Positions 25,825 through 33,464 of a stretch of 46,801 bases of DNA are shown here, piece after piece (within the stretch, counting starts at the first letter, position 1; the number at the start of each line of letters is the position of its first letter). The position numbers and the translations under genes were made by a program. Below the pieces are notes generated by a model. The model was not told the DNA's origin. It did no database searches and was given only the letters and a program-made list of their open reading frames with translations. Where the stretch lies: contig NZ_CALTUX010000014.1 of assembly GCF_943912825.1 (NCBI RefSeq), positions 1 through 46,801 of the forward strand. The letters run 5' to 3'. The stretch comes from an uncultured Anaerococcus sp. (GTDB lineage Bacteria > Bacillota > Clostridia > Tissierellales > Peptoniphilaceae).

Positions 25825-26827
25825 CTACGACCTCCTTTTCTCCTTCTAAGAGGAGACATCTAGCTGTGTGGTTAGCTTCTACTCTAAAAAGTGGAATGTC
25901 TCTTTTTAGGCATTCTTCTGTGGCATAGGCACACCTATTTGCAAACTCGCAGCCCTTTACATAATTGGCTGGGTCTGGAGTTTCGCCTGGAATGGTTGAT
26001 AGCTTCTTATTCCTATCCATGCCTGGCACTGGAACAGATTTTAACAAAAGCTTGGTGTAAGGGTGGCTAGGGCTATTAAAGACATCTGCCACTTCCCCAT
26101 ACTCTATAACTCTTCCCATATACATGACTGCAACTTGGTTGGCAACTTCTGCCACAAGGCCCATGTTGTGGGTGATAAGGATAACAGACTTGCCTTCCTT
26201 ATCTCTTAAGTCCTTCATAAGATCCATTATTTGGGCTTGGATTGTAACATCAAGGGCTGTGGTTGGCTCATCGGCTATCAAAAGATTTGGGTTATTTACC
26301 ATGGCTATGGCAATCATTACCCTTTGTTTCATACCACCAGAAAATTGGTGAGGGTAATTGTCAAATCTTGATTCTGCTTCAGGTATGCCAAGCTTTTTGA
26401 GCATTTCTATGCCTATTTGTCTGGCTTCTTTTTTGGAAATCTTCCTATGCTCTAGGATATTTTCTAGGATTTGGTCGCCTACTGTGTAAACTGGGTTTAG
26501 GGATTGCATTGGGTCTTGGAAGATCATGCCGATTTCCTTTCCCCTAAGCTGTCTCATCTTTTTGCCGTAGGCTTTTTCCTTTAGGATGTCAATTGTATTG
26601 CCATCTTCCTTAAAAAACTCTGAACTTCCTGAGCTTATCCTTGCTGTCTTTGGCAAGAGTTTGACCATGGAATTGACTGTGACTGATTTGCCGCAGCCAG
26701 ATTCGCCTACTATTGATAAGATCTGACCCTTTTTAACATCTAGGCTTACGTTTTTTACTATTCTGTTGTATCTCTTTCCTACCTTAAATTCTGTAGATAG
26801 GTTTCTTAATTTAATTATATTGTCCAT
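25811..26827 (-). CDS. Opp/Dpp-type ABC transporter ATPase (OppD-like)
   Basis: A 338-residue ATPase, partner of the OppF-like subunit. Walker A is GESGCGKSVTVNSM, the signature is FSGGMKQRVMIAIAM, Walker B is LLIADEPTTALDVT, and the H-loop is in ILITHNMGL. The C-terminal region carries 'HPYTKLLLKSVP' and cysteines in 'CEFANRCAYATEEC' and 'TARCLL', which may form the C-terminal metal or Fe-S site proposed for this family. The N-terminus follows the OppC-like gene by 7 bases, so all five transporter genes appear to be one transcript. Confidence 0.93.
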   Translation of the reverse strand: MDNIIKLRNLSTEFKVGKRYNRIVKNVSLDVKKGQILSIVGESGCGKSVTVNSMVKLLPKTARISSGSSEFFKEDGNTIDILKEKAYGKKMRQLRGKEIGMIFQDPMQSLNPVYTVGDQILENILEHRKISKKEARQIGIEMLKKLGIPEAESRFDNYPHQFSGGMKQRVMIAIAMVNNPNLLIADEPTTALDVTIQAQIMDLMKDLRDKEGKSVILITHNMGLVAEVANQVAVMYMGRVIEYGEVADVFNSPSHPYTKLLLKSVPVPGMDRNKKLSTIPGETPDPANYVKGCEFANRCAYATEECLKRDIPLFRVEANHTARCLLLEGEKEVVDEGR

Positions 26828-26834
26828 ATTTCAC

Positions 26835-27713
26835 CTAATTTCTTGGGTCTAGAGCATCTCTTAGGCCATCGCCCAAAAAGTTGATGCTCATTACAAATAG
26901 GGATATAAAGAGGCCTGGTATTATCCATTGCCACTTATACATTTGGATGACTGTTATTGACTTGGCCGCATTTATTATTGTTCCCCAAGTTGGTACATTG
27001 GTTGGAACACCTAGTCCTAGGAAGGATAGGCCTGTTTCTTGGAGTATAAAATAAGCTATGTTTATGGTTGTTGCTACTATTATTGGGCTTAGGGTGTTTG
27101 GCAAGATATCCCTAAACATAATAGCAAAGTCTGATATACCAAAGGCCTTGTTTACATCTACATAGGTTTCTTCTCTTAATCTTAAAACTTCATTTCTCAC
27201 TATCCTAAAGACTGTCATCCAGCCTATGAGGGTGAAAACTAGGATCATATTTGATACTGAAGGGCCAAGGATTGTTACAAGGACCATGACAAGAATTATC
27301 ATAGGAAATGATTGTAAGACTTCTGATATCCTTATGAGGATGACATCAATTAGACCGCCAAAATATCCAGCTATTAGGCCAAAGATTGTGCCTATGATAG
27401 ATGTGGTGAGGGCTGATGATATACCGATTAGGATTGAAATCCTGCCACCATAAAGGAGCCTTGAATATAGGTCACGACCTGTGGAGTCTGTCCCAAATAG
27501 GTGGCCATTGCCTGGGGCTTGGTTAAGCTTACCCATATCTATTTGGTTTGGGTCATGGCTGGCAAGTAGGGGTGCAAAGATTGCTGATAAGATCATTAGC
27601 AAGACTATCACAAGTCCTACTATTGCCAATTTATTTGATAAGAATTTTTGCAAAGACCTCTTTGCCAAGGATGACTTTTTTTCTTTTTTCTCTACTAGAT
27701 TTATTTCTGTCAT
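26835..27713 (-). CDS. Opp/Dpp-type ABC transporter permease (OppC-like)
   Basis: A 292-residue membrane subunit. A charged N-terminus (about 30 residues) is followed by one helix (IVGLVIVLLMILSAIFAPLL), the OppC N-terminal motif 'HDPNQIDMG', and 'HLFGTDSTGRDLYSRLLYGGRIS', typical of OppC/DppC. The remaining five helices form the BPD_transp_1 domain, with the EAA loop in 'YVDVNKAFGISDFAIMFRDI'. It pairs with the OppB-like permease encoded 8 bases upstream. The transported compound is inferred from operon context only. Confidence 0.93.
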   Translation of the reverse strand: MTEINLVEKKEKKSSLAKRSLQKFLSNKLAIVGLVIVLLMILSAIFAPLLASHDPNQIDMGKLNQAPGNGHLFGTDSTGRDLYSRLLYGGRISILIGISSALTTSIIGTIFGLIAGYFGGLIDVILIRISEVLQSFPMIILVMVLVTILGPSVSNMILVFTLIGWMTVFRIVRNEVLRLREETYVDVNKAFGISDFAIMFRDILPNTLSPIIVATTINIAYFILQETGLSFLGLGVPTNVPTWGTIINAAKSITVIQMYKWQWIIPGLFISLFVMSINFLGDGLRDALDPRN

Positions 27714-27721
27714 AATTTCAC

Positions 27722-28687
27722 CTACAATCTTATTCTTGGGTCAAGAATCGCACTTAGGACATCTACCATGAAGGAGATTACAAGCATAACTGTGGCTATG
27801 AGTAGGGTTGTGACCATTATTATCGGATAGTCACCGCTTGTAACTGCTCCCATGAGGGTTGAGCCTATACCTGGCCAGTTAAATACTGATTCTATTACTA
27901 CAGAACCTCCTATAAGGCCTGGAATCCTGAGCATGATTGTGACTAGGATTGGTCCCATTGAGTTTCTGAAAGCGTGTTTTAGATAAACCTTCCATTCAGG
28001 TATGCCCTTGCTTCTAGCTGTTTTGATGTATTCTTGGTTCATTACTCCAAGCATGGAGTTTCTAGTATACCTTAATACTGTTGCAATCATGGCTATAGAT
28101 AGGGCTAGGGCTGGTAGGACTAAGTTTTTGCTCTTATCCCAAAAGCTTGTCATACCAAATATATTTCTTCCCCCTACCGGGAACCATCCAAGGGAAAGGG
28201 CAAAGACAGATATAAGAACTATACCAAATAAAAATTCTGGTATGGATTGGCCGATTACACCTATAACTCTTGCTATATAGTCAATTGGGCCATTTTGGTT
28301 GACTGCTGATAGGATTCCTAAAACTATACCTAGGATAGATGATATGATTAGGGCTGCTAGGGCAAGCTCTACTGTCGCTGGTAGTTTTTGGGATAGTATG
28401 TCTTTTATTGGTTGTCCATTTATTATAGAATAGCCAAAGTCTCCCTTTATTACCTGGCCAATCCACCTACCATATTGGATTAGGATTGGATCATCTAGGC
28501 CATATCTTGCTCTTAGCTCTGCTATCATCTGTGGGTCTCTAGCTGAGCCTGGTGGCAAGAGGTAGTTGATTGGGTCTATTGGCATAGCCTGGAGGGCAAC
28601 AAATATTAGAAAAGAAATTACTACAAGCATTGGTATCATTTGTATTAATTTCTTTAGTATGTATTTAAAAATATTGCCATTTTTCAT
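27722..28687 (-). CDS. Opp/Dpp-type ABC transporter permease (OppB-like)
   Basis: A 321-residue membrane subunit. The first helix ('MIPMLVVISFLIFVALQAM') and the periplasmic-loop motif 'LRARYGLDDPILIQYGRWI' are typical of OppB/DppB, followed by 'GDFGYS'. The BPD_transp_1 domain spans about 95-320, with an EAA loop in 'YIKTARSKGIPEWKVYLKHA'. TAAGGAG precedes the ATG. A stable hairpin (28724-28745) lies between it and the binding-protein gene and could lower permease output relative to receptor. Confidence 0.93.
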   Translation of the reverse strand: MKNGNIFKYILKKLIQMIPMLVVISFLIFVALQAMPIDPINYLLPPGSARDPQMIAELRARYGLDDPILIQYGRWIGQVIKGDFGYSIINGQPIKDILSQKLPATVELALAALIISSILGIVLGILSAVNQNGPIDYIARVIGVIGQSIPEFLFGIVLISVFALSLGWFPVGGRNIFGMTSFWDKSKNLVLPALALSIAMIATVLRYTRNSMLGVMNQEYIKTARSKGIPEWKVYLKHAFRNSMGPILVTIMLRIPGLIGGSVVIESVFNWPGIGSTLMGAVTSGDYPIIMVTTLLIATVMLVISFMVDVLSAILDPRIRL

Positions 28688-28723
28688 TTATTTTCTCCTT
28701 AAAGCGCAATTTTTCAAAATTTA

Positions 28724-28745
28724 AGGGGCAACAGTTGTCGCCCCT
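28724..28745 (-). promoter_or_regulatory. Intercistronic hairpin between receptor and permease genes
   Basis: On the minus strand AGGGGCGAC pairs with GTTGCCCCT (8-9 bp, loop AACT or close), about 10 bases after the receptor stop. Only a weak U-tract follows. It is more likely an attenuator or mRNA-stabilising stem than a full stop for transcription. Confidence 0.5.
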
Positions 28746-28755
28746 AATTGAATAA

Positions 28756-30435
28756 CTATTTAAGCTCCCAATTTTCAAATCCGATGTCTGCTGCAAACCA
28801 TGGATTTGTAAACTTAGCTCCGTTAGTATTTACATTGTCTGTATTTACTAGTATTTCATTTTTAAGCATGAAGACTACTTCTTTTGATAGGTCTTCTGAT
28901 TCGATTTTTTGAAGTTCTTTTAGGATTTCTGCTCTCTTTGTCTTGTCGGTTTCTTGAAGGAGGTCAGAATATAGTCCTTCGTATTTTTTACCAACTTCTT
29001 CGCCAAATACTCTTACTAGGTTGTTATTGGCTGGAACATATTCTCCGTACCATTCCTCATAGCCAAATGCTGATAGGCCTTTGAGGGCTATGTCGTAATT
29101 TCTTAGTTCCATAAGTTCTTGGGTAGCATCGCCTGCAAATTTTTGTACGTTTACTGGGATTCCAACATCTTGTAGATTTTGAGCTATAGAGTTATATAGG
29201 TCTACTGATGATTGGTCAGCCATGTAGTATCTAAATTCTAGTGGTTGATCTGCTTTGTAGCCGATTTCTTTTAGAAGCTCTTTAGCTTTTTCTGGATTGT
29301 AAGCGTATTTTTCAGCTTCTTCGTTTTTGTTGTCAGCATCTTTTGCTGGTACACCGAAGGTTGATACTTCTGCAAGACCTGGGAAGAGGCTCTTGGTTAG
29401 GTTTTCTCTATCTATAGCGTAATAGATTGCTTGTCTAAACTTAGGATTTTTGATCCATTCGCTAGCTGGTCTTTGGTCATTGCCTGTTTGGTTAAATACT
29501 AGGTAGTAGTAGAAAAGTGTGTCTACAGTTTGGCCTTCCCAGTTTTCTTTTTCAGAAACTGCTTGGATTTCTGTAGGAACTTTTGAGTTAAATACGTCTG
29601 CTTGATCACCTAATACTGCGTTTAATTTAGCATCAGATGGTACTATATTTACAACTACTGATTTGATTTTTGGTGCTTGGCCTTCGTAATTTTCGTTTGG
29701 CTCAAGGGCTAGGTAAGAGTCTGTTGCAACTTCTTTAACCTTGTACATACCATTTGTGATTGGATTTTTCCAGAAGTCTGCTGTGTGATATTCTGTCATA
29801 TCTACGCCTTCAAAGCCTGCCTTTGGAAGGATTGCAAATTGTGATAGGATTGGAATCATGTTACCAACAGATTTGTCCATCTCCATTGTTAGCTTGTTAC
29901 CTTCTACCTTTAGACCAGCAACTTCTTCTGCCTTGCCTTCTTTGTAGTCTTCTGCTCCCTTGATTGATGAGAAGGCTGATTTGTAAATTGAGTTAACCTT
30001 AGCTGCCTTTAGGGCACCTTCGATTGAGAATTTTACATCTTCTGCTGTTAGGTCAGATCCATCTGACCATTTTAGGCCATCTTTTATGTTAAATTCATAG
30101 CTCATGCCATCTTCTGCCATTGTGTAAGAATCTAGAAGATCTTCTTTAAATTCTGTTAGTTCTGGATTTGCCTTAAATAGAGATCTGAAGGTTATAACCT
30201 TATAGATATCTCCACGGTTCCACCAAGGTGTATCGAAGTTTGTTCCCTCACCTTGTTTGTCAAATAGCATCCTTAGAGATTTTTCGCTAGACTCGTCTGT
30301 CTTTGCTGTCTCTTCTACCTTTGTTTCTTGCTTAGCATCTCCTGCTTCCTTGTTTTCTGGTGCCTTTGCGCCACCACAAGATGTTAGTAGCATGATAGCT
30401 GATAGGGCTAGGCCTAAAACGTAATTCTTTTTCAT
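28756..30435 (-). CDS. Opp-type ABC transporter substrate-binding lipoprotein
   Basis: A 559-residue SBP_bac_5 (family 5) receptor. The lipoprotein signal ends in LLTSCGG, so the cysteine near residue 20 is the lipidation site. A Glu/Lys-rich linker follows, then the mature receptor domain with 'YEFNIKDGLKWSDGSDLTAEDVKFSI', the usual family-5 N-terminal motif, and 'NPKFRQAIYYAIDRENLTK' in the centre. It is the first gene of the transporter-nan operon, behind a strong promoter. Family 5 receptors bind peptides, nickel, or sugars. The setting among nan genes and a sialidase suggests N-acetylneuraminate or a sialylated oligosaccharide, which needs binding data. Confidence 0.93.
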   Translation of the reverse strand: MKKNYVLGLALSAIMLLTSCGGAKAPENKEAGDAKQETKVEETAKTDESSEKSLRMLFDKQGEGTNFDTPWWNRGDIYKVITFRSLFKANPELTEFKEDLLDSYTMAEDGMSYEFNIKDGLKWSDGSDLTAEDVKFSIEGALKAAKVNSIYKSAFSSIKGAEDYKEGKAEEVAGLKVEGNKLTMEMDKSVGNMIPILSQFAILPKAGFEGVDMTEYHTADFWKNPITNGMYKVKEVATDSYLALEPNENYEGQAPKIKSVVVNIVPSDAKLNAVLGDQADVFNSKVPTEIQAVSEKENWEGQTVDTLFYYYLVFNQTGNDQRPASEWIKNPKFRQAIYYAIDRENLTKSLFPGLAEVSTFGVPAKDADNKNEEAEKYAYNPEKAKELLKEIGYKADQPLEFRYYMADQSSVDLYNSIAQNLQDVGIPVNVQKFAGDATQELMELRNYDIALKGLSAFGYEEWYGEYVPANNNLVRVFGEEVGKKYEGLYSDLLQETDKTKRAEILKELQKIESEDLSKEVVFMLKNEILVNTDNVNTNGAKFTNPWFAADIGFENWELK

Positions 30436-30516
30436 GTTCCCTCCTTGAAATTCGATTTCGTGATAAGGTTTTTTAAGTATATATGTAAGGTTGAAGTTAT
30501 AAGCTTATATACCTAA

Positions 30517-30531
30517 AAAACATTTTCCTAA
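30517..30531 (-). promoter_or_regulatory. Candidate regulator-binding site at the transporter-nan promoter
   Basis: TTAGGAAAATGTTTT on the minus strand lies just after the predicted -10 box (about +2 to +16). The same 15 bases occur at the sialidase promoter (32032-32046). The core GGAAAA..TTTT is an imperfect inverted repeat. A position at the start site fits repression. A 12 bp palindrome TATAAGCTTATA lies further downstream in the leader (30498-30509). Confidence 0.55.
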
Positions 30532-30539
30532 CTATCTAT

Positions 30540-30568
30540 ATTATAGGGCATATTAAAAATAATTTCAA
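30540..30568 (-). promoter_or_regulatory. Promoter of the transporter-nan operon
   Basis: TTGAAA (30568-30563), a 17 bp spacer and TATAAT (30545-30540) on the minus strand: close to the sigma-A consensus. The predicted start near 30533 gives a leader of about 95 bases. AAGGAGGG precedes the receptor start codon. Confidence 0.75.
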
Positions 30569-30637
30569 ATTTTTTATTAATTTTGAAAGTACTTTTAAAT
30601 ATACCCTTATTTTTTATCTTTTTTGCTAAAGATTCTT

Positions 30638-32017
30638 CTAATTCATCAGATATTCAAAGTCAAATTCTAGGTATTTTAAAAACTCTTTCTCTTCTGACCC
30701 ATCCTTTTGTCTTTGTTCAAAAAGGAGGGCAAAGATATCGTCTTTTCCTGTATATTCTAGGCAGGAATAGGTGAAGTTTGTGTCTGTGATTTGCTTTTGT
30801 CTGATGGTCCTTAGTTTATTTCCCTCGCCTACTTCCATGACCCTGATATAGCCATTATTTCTGCCTGGACCTTTGGGATTTGCTACTAGGATGTATTCCT
30901 TGCCATCCTTGTCATATTTTAGGACTGATACCATGCAGAAGGCTTCTGAATCAAAATCTGTCTGGCAAAGGGCTTTTTCAAAAGTCTCTCCATCATCGTA
31001 TGAATATGAATAAAGAATCCTATCTGATGTTGTCCTTGAAAATAGGATTAGAGTCCCATCATTTAGCCTTACTGGCTGGCTTTCACTTGTATTTGTGAGA
31101 GTTTTACCATCTAGGGCAGAGTAGCCTTCTCCATCATTTACAGACTTTGACCTAGTCCAGGTCTTGCCAAAGTCATCTGAATAAATTAGACAGGCATGTT
31201 CCCTTAAGTCATAGATATCATCCTTATTTTCTGTTGTGTAATAAAGAGGGATTAGGATCCTGCCGCTTGGTAATTGGAGGCCTCTTCCCGGACAGACTCC
31301 CATAAAAATCATCCTATCATCTGCCACAAAGTGGGATATATCAATAGGACTTGCCCATGTCTTGCCCCCATCTTCTGATTGGGTAAACCATAGGTAGGAT
31401 GTTTGGTGGACTCTAAGGAAGGATGATTCTGAATAAATATTTCCTACTAGCTTATCACCCTGGTAAATATTGCCCAGCTTATCAAATGGATAGGAATCTT
31501 CCATACAAACCCTGTATGGGCTTGGAGAATGGTCCATCCCATAGACTTTGCCATCTTTTATGTAGTACCTATCCTGGGCCTTTTCAAAAAGGAGGGTATT
31601 TCCGCTGTTATAGAATAAAATCGGATATTTTTCCCCATCAAATTCTACATAACCTGTGCCCTTTTTGGATGTAAGGTAGTTACCGCTTGACCTAAACTTA
31701 TCAATTACCATGTAGACCTTATTGCCTGGTTCATAATAGGCTGGAGTGAGGTTGGTGTCTATGGTGTAGGTGGGATTGGCATCTTTAAATCTTGGCTCCA
31801 TAAAGGCCTTAAAGAGGTCTGAAAAATCATCTTCCCCCTTCTTTTTGATCCTTAGGGCTGGCTCTATCAGACCTCCCCAGTCGCTTTCACTTTCTAATCT
31901 TTGGTCAGCTGCTGCCAAGAGATCACCATTTTTAAGGAGAGCAAGACTTGGTATCCTATAATATGGCGATTCCTCAAGGCCTGGATAAAATAAATCTATA
32001 ATCTGGCTTTTATACAT
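30638..32017 (-). CDS. Exo-alpha-sialidase (GH33), predicted cytoplasmic
   Basis: A 459-residue six-bladed propeller sialidase that releases terminal sialic acid. The arginine-binding RIP motif is in 'SPYYRIPSLALL'. The acid/base Asp region is 'AAADQRLESESDWGG', and a further arginine lies in 'GRGLQLPSGRILIPLYY'. Asp boxes are SEDGGKTW, SDDFGKTW and SYDDGETF. 'SQPVRLNDGTLILFSRT' and the C-terminal tyrosine in 'FTYSCLEYTG' complete the site. There is no signal peptide or anchor, unlike most secreted bacterial sialidases, so it should act inside the cell on imported sialylated compounds. I start at ATG 32017 behind AAGGAGG. An ATG at 32038 lies at about +7 of the predicted transcript and cannot have a binding site. 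Its promoter carries the same operator-like element as the nan operon. Confidence 0.9.
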   Translation of the reverse strand: MYKSQIIDLFYPGLEESPYYRIPSLALLKNGDLLAAADQRLESESDWGGLIEPALRIKKKGEDDFSDLFKAFMEPRFKDANPTYTIDTNLTPAYYEPGNKVYMVIDKFRSSGNYLTSKKGTGYVEFDGEKYPILFYNSGNTLLFEKAQDRYYIKDGKVYGMDHSPSPYRVCMEDSYPFDKLGNIYQGDKLVGNIYSESSFLRVHQTSYLWFTQSEDGGKTWASPIDISHFVADDRMIFMGVCPGRGLQLPSGRILIPLYYTTENKDDIYDLREHACLIYSDDFGKTWTRSKSVNDGEGYSALDGKTLTNTSESQPVRLNDGTLILFSRTTSDRILYSYSYDDGETFEKALCQTDFDSEAFCMVSVLKYDKDGKEYILVANPKGPGRNNGYIRVMEVGEGNKLRTIRQKQITDTNFTYSCLEYTGKDDIFALLFEQRQKDGSEEKEFLKYLEFDFEYLMN

Positions 32018-32031
32018 AATACCTCCTTGGT

Positions 32032-32046
32032 AAAACATTTTCCTAA
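32032..32046 (-). promoter_or_regulatory. Candidate regulator-binding site at the sialidase promoter
   Basis: TTAGGAAAATGTTTT on the minus strand, identical over 15 bases to the site at 30517-30531. It overlaps the predicted start (about -2 to +13). Here the surround TAGGAAAA-TG-TTTTACC is a better inverted repeat. Confidence 0.55.
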
Positions 32047-32050
32047 TTTA

Positions 32051-32078
32051 ATTATAGGCTCTTGCAATTTATTTTCAA
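32051..32078 (-). promoter_or_regulatory. Sialidase promoter
   Basis: TTGAAA (32078-32073), a 16 bp spacer and TATAAT (32056-32051) on the minus strand. The predicted start near 32044 leaves a leader of about 27 bases to ATG 32017. Confidence 0.7.
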
Positions 32079-32136
32079 TGACTAAAGGGTTTTTGAAAAT
32101 ACTTTTGCTTTCTATAAAGGCTTTGAGGAAAATCTC

Positions 32137-32162
32137 AAAAAAAAAGCCCGCCTTGGGCTTTT
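32137..32162 (-). terminator. Terminator after pepT
   Basis: AAAAGCCC (32142-32149) and GGGCTTTT (32155-32162) with a 5-base loop; on the minus strand a run of nine T follows. It separates pepT from the sialidase promoter. Confidence 0.85.
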
Positions 32163-32166
32163 GTTT

Positions 32167-33402
32167 TTAAAAATCATCTTGCATTAAATTTAAGGTCACT
32201 AGGAAGGACTTGTAAAAGCTATCTATTGGCAAGAATTCCTTATTTGAGTGGAAGTTGTGGGCTCCTGTGAAATAATTTGGGGTAAAGATTCCCTTTCTCG
32301 ATAGGAAGGACCCATCAGTGCCTCCTCGCATTGGGATTATTTTTTCTTCTATATCTAGACTTTTAAAAATTGCCGCTAGCCTTTCTACAGCAACCTTATT
32401 TTCCTCATTCATAGAATCTCTTATATTGTCATAGACATCTGATATTTCAATCTCTATCTGAGCTTTCTTGTACCTTTCCTTTAAAAGGTCAGTTATTTTA
32501 TAAAGATATTCCTTACTAGCCTCAAATTTTTCCCTATCGTGGTTTCTTATATTAAAGTCAAGTCTTAGATTTAGGACATCAGACCTTATATCTGTTACCC
32601 AAATATAGCCTTCCCTATTTTCTGTATTTTCAGGCATCTTGGCCCTATCTAGCATGGCTATAAAGTCGTGGGCTATCATGATTGGGTTTACTAGATTGCC
32701 CTTGGCTGACATAGGATGGGCTGAAACTCCCCTTACCTTTAAAGTACCGCTTGCTGCATTAAAGGTTTCATAGACAAGTTCTCCAAGGGCGCAGCAATCT
32801 ATGGTGTAGGCGTAATCGACCTTAAACTCATCAAAGTCAATCTTTCTTGCTCCCCTTAGGCCAATTTCCTCATCTGGGACGAAGGCTATGAAAATCTCAC
32901 AGTGAGAAAAATCTGGATTTTCTTTTAAAAACCATAGGGCTGTCATGATATTGGCTATAGCTGCCTTATTGTCTGCCCCTAGGACTGAAGTCCCATCGGT
33001 AAATATTATGTCATCACCTATATACGCTAGGACTTCTGGGTTATCTTTGATCGAAAAAGTGATTTCTTCATTTAATTTTATATCCTTGCCGTCATATGAT
33101 TTTATGATTTGAGGATGAATCCTATCAGAAAGGCCCACATCGACCGTATCAAGATGGGCAACCCAACCAATAGCTCTAGATTTTCCACCCCTTTTAGGAA
33201 GCCTAGCTTGAAGGACTCCATATTCATTTATCTTTATATCCACTAGGCCCAAGTCCTCTAAATCAGCTCCTAAGACCTTGGCCATCTCCCACTGACCAGG
33301 GCTTGATGGGACTTCTTTCTTTTTATCATCAGACTGGCTAGGGATTGCGACGTATTTTAGGAAATTTTCTACTAATTTATCTTTTATTATCTTTTCATTC
33401 AT
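32167..33402 (-). CDS. pepT: Peptidase T (tripeptide aminopeptidase)
   Basis: A 411-residue M20-family zinc peptidase that removes the N-terminal residue of tripeptides in the cytoplasm. Metal and catalytic sites seen: 'GWVAHLDTVDVG' (His and Asp), 'GTSVLGADNKAAIANIMTAL' (bridging Asp), 'VPDEEIGLRGARKID' (catalytic and metal Glu), 'YTIDCCALGELVYE' (Asp), and 'FTGAHNFHSNKEFL' (C-terminal His). 'PMRGGTDGSFLSRKGI' is the usual PepT tail motif. The length matches the family. A terminator lies between the upstream ABC operon and this gene, and I found no clear promoter in the 60 bp gap, so partial readthrough may drive it. Confidence 0.94.
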   Translation of the reverse strand: MNEKIIKDKLVENFLKYVAIPSQSDDKKKEVPSSPGQWEMAKVLGADLEDLGLVDIKINEYGVLQARLPKRGGKSRAIGWVAHLDTVDVGLSDRIHPQIIKSYDGKDIKLNEEITFSIKDNPEVLAYIGDDIIFTDGTSVLGADNKAAIANIMTALWFLKENPDFSHCEIFIAFVPDEEIGLRGARKIDFDEFKVDYAYTIDCCALGELVYETFNAASGTLKVRGVSAHPMSAKGNLVNPIMIAHDFIAMLDRAKMPENTENREGYIWVTDIRSDVLNLRLDFNIRNHDREKFEASKEYLYKITDLLKERYKKAQIEIEISDVYDNIRDSMNEENKVAVERLAAIFKSLDIEEKIIPMRGGTDGSFLSRKGIFTPNYFTGAHNFHSNKEFLPIDSFYKSFLVTLNLMQDDF

Positions 33403-33425
33403 AATTACTCTTTTCTTTAACTACA

Positions 33426-33455
33426 GAAAAAACCACAGACTGGCTGTGATTTTTC
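33426..33455 (-). terminator. Terminator after the MacB-type ABC operon
   Basis: ACCACAG (33432-33438) pairs with CTGTGAT (33444-33450) with one mismatch, flanked by A6 and T5 runs that extend the stem and give a U-tract on the minus strand. Confidence 0.65.
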
Positions 33456-33464
33456 CTTAAAATA

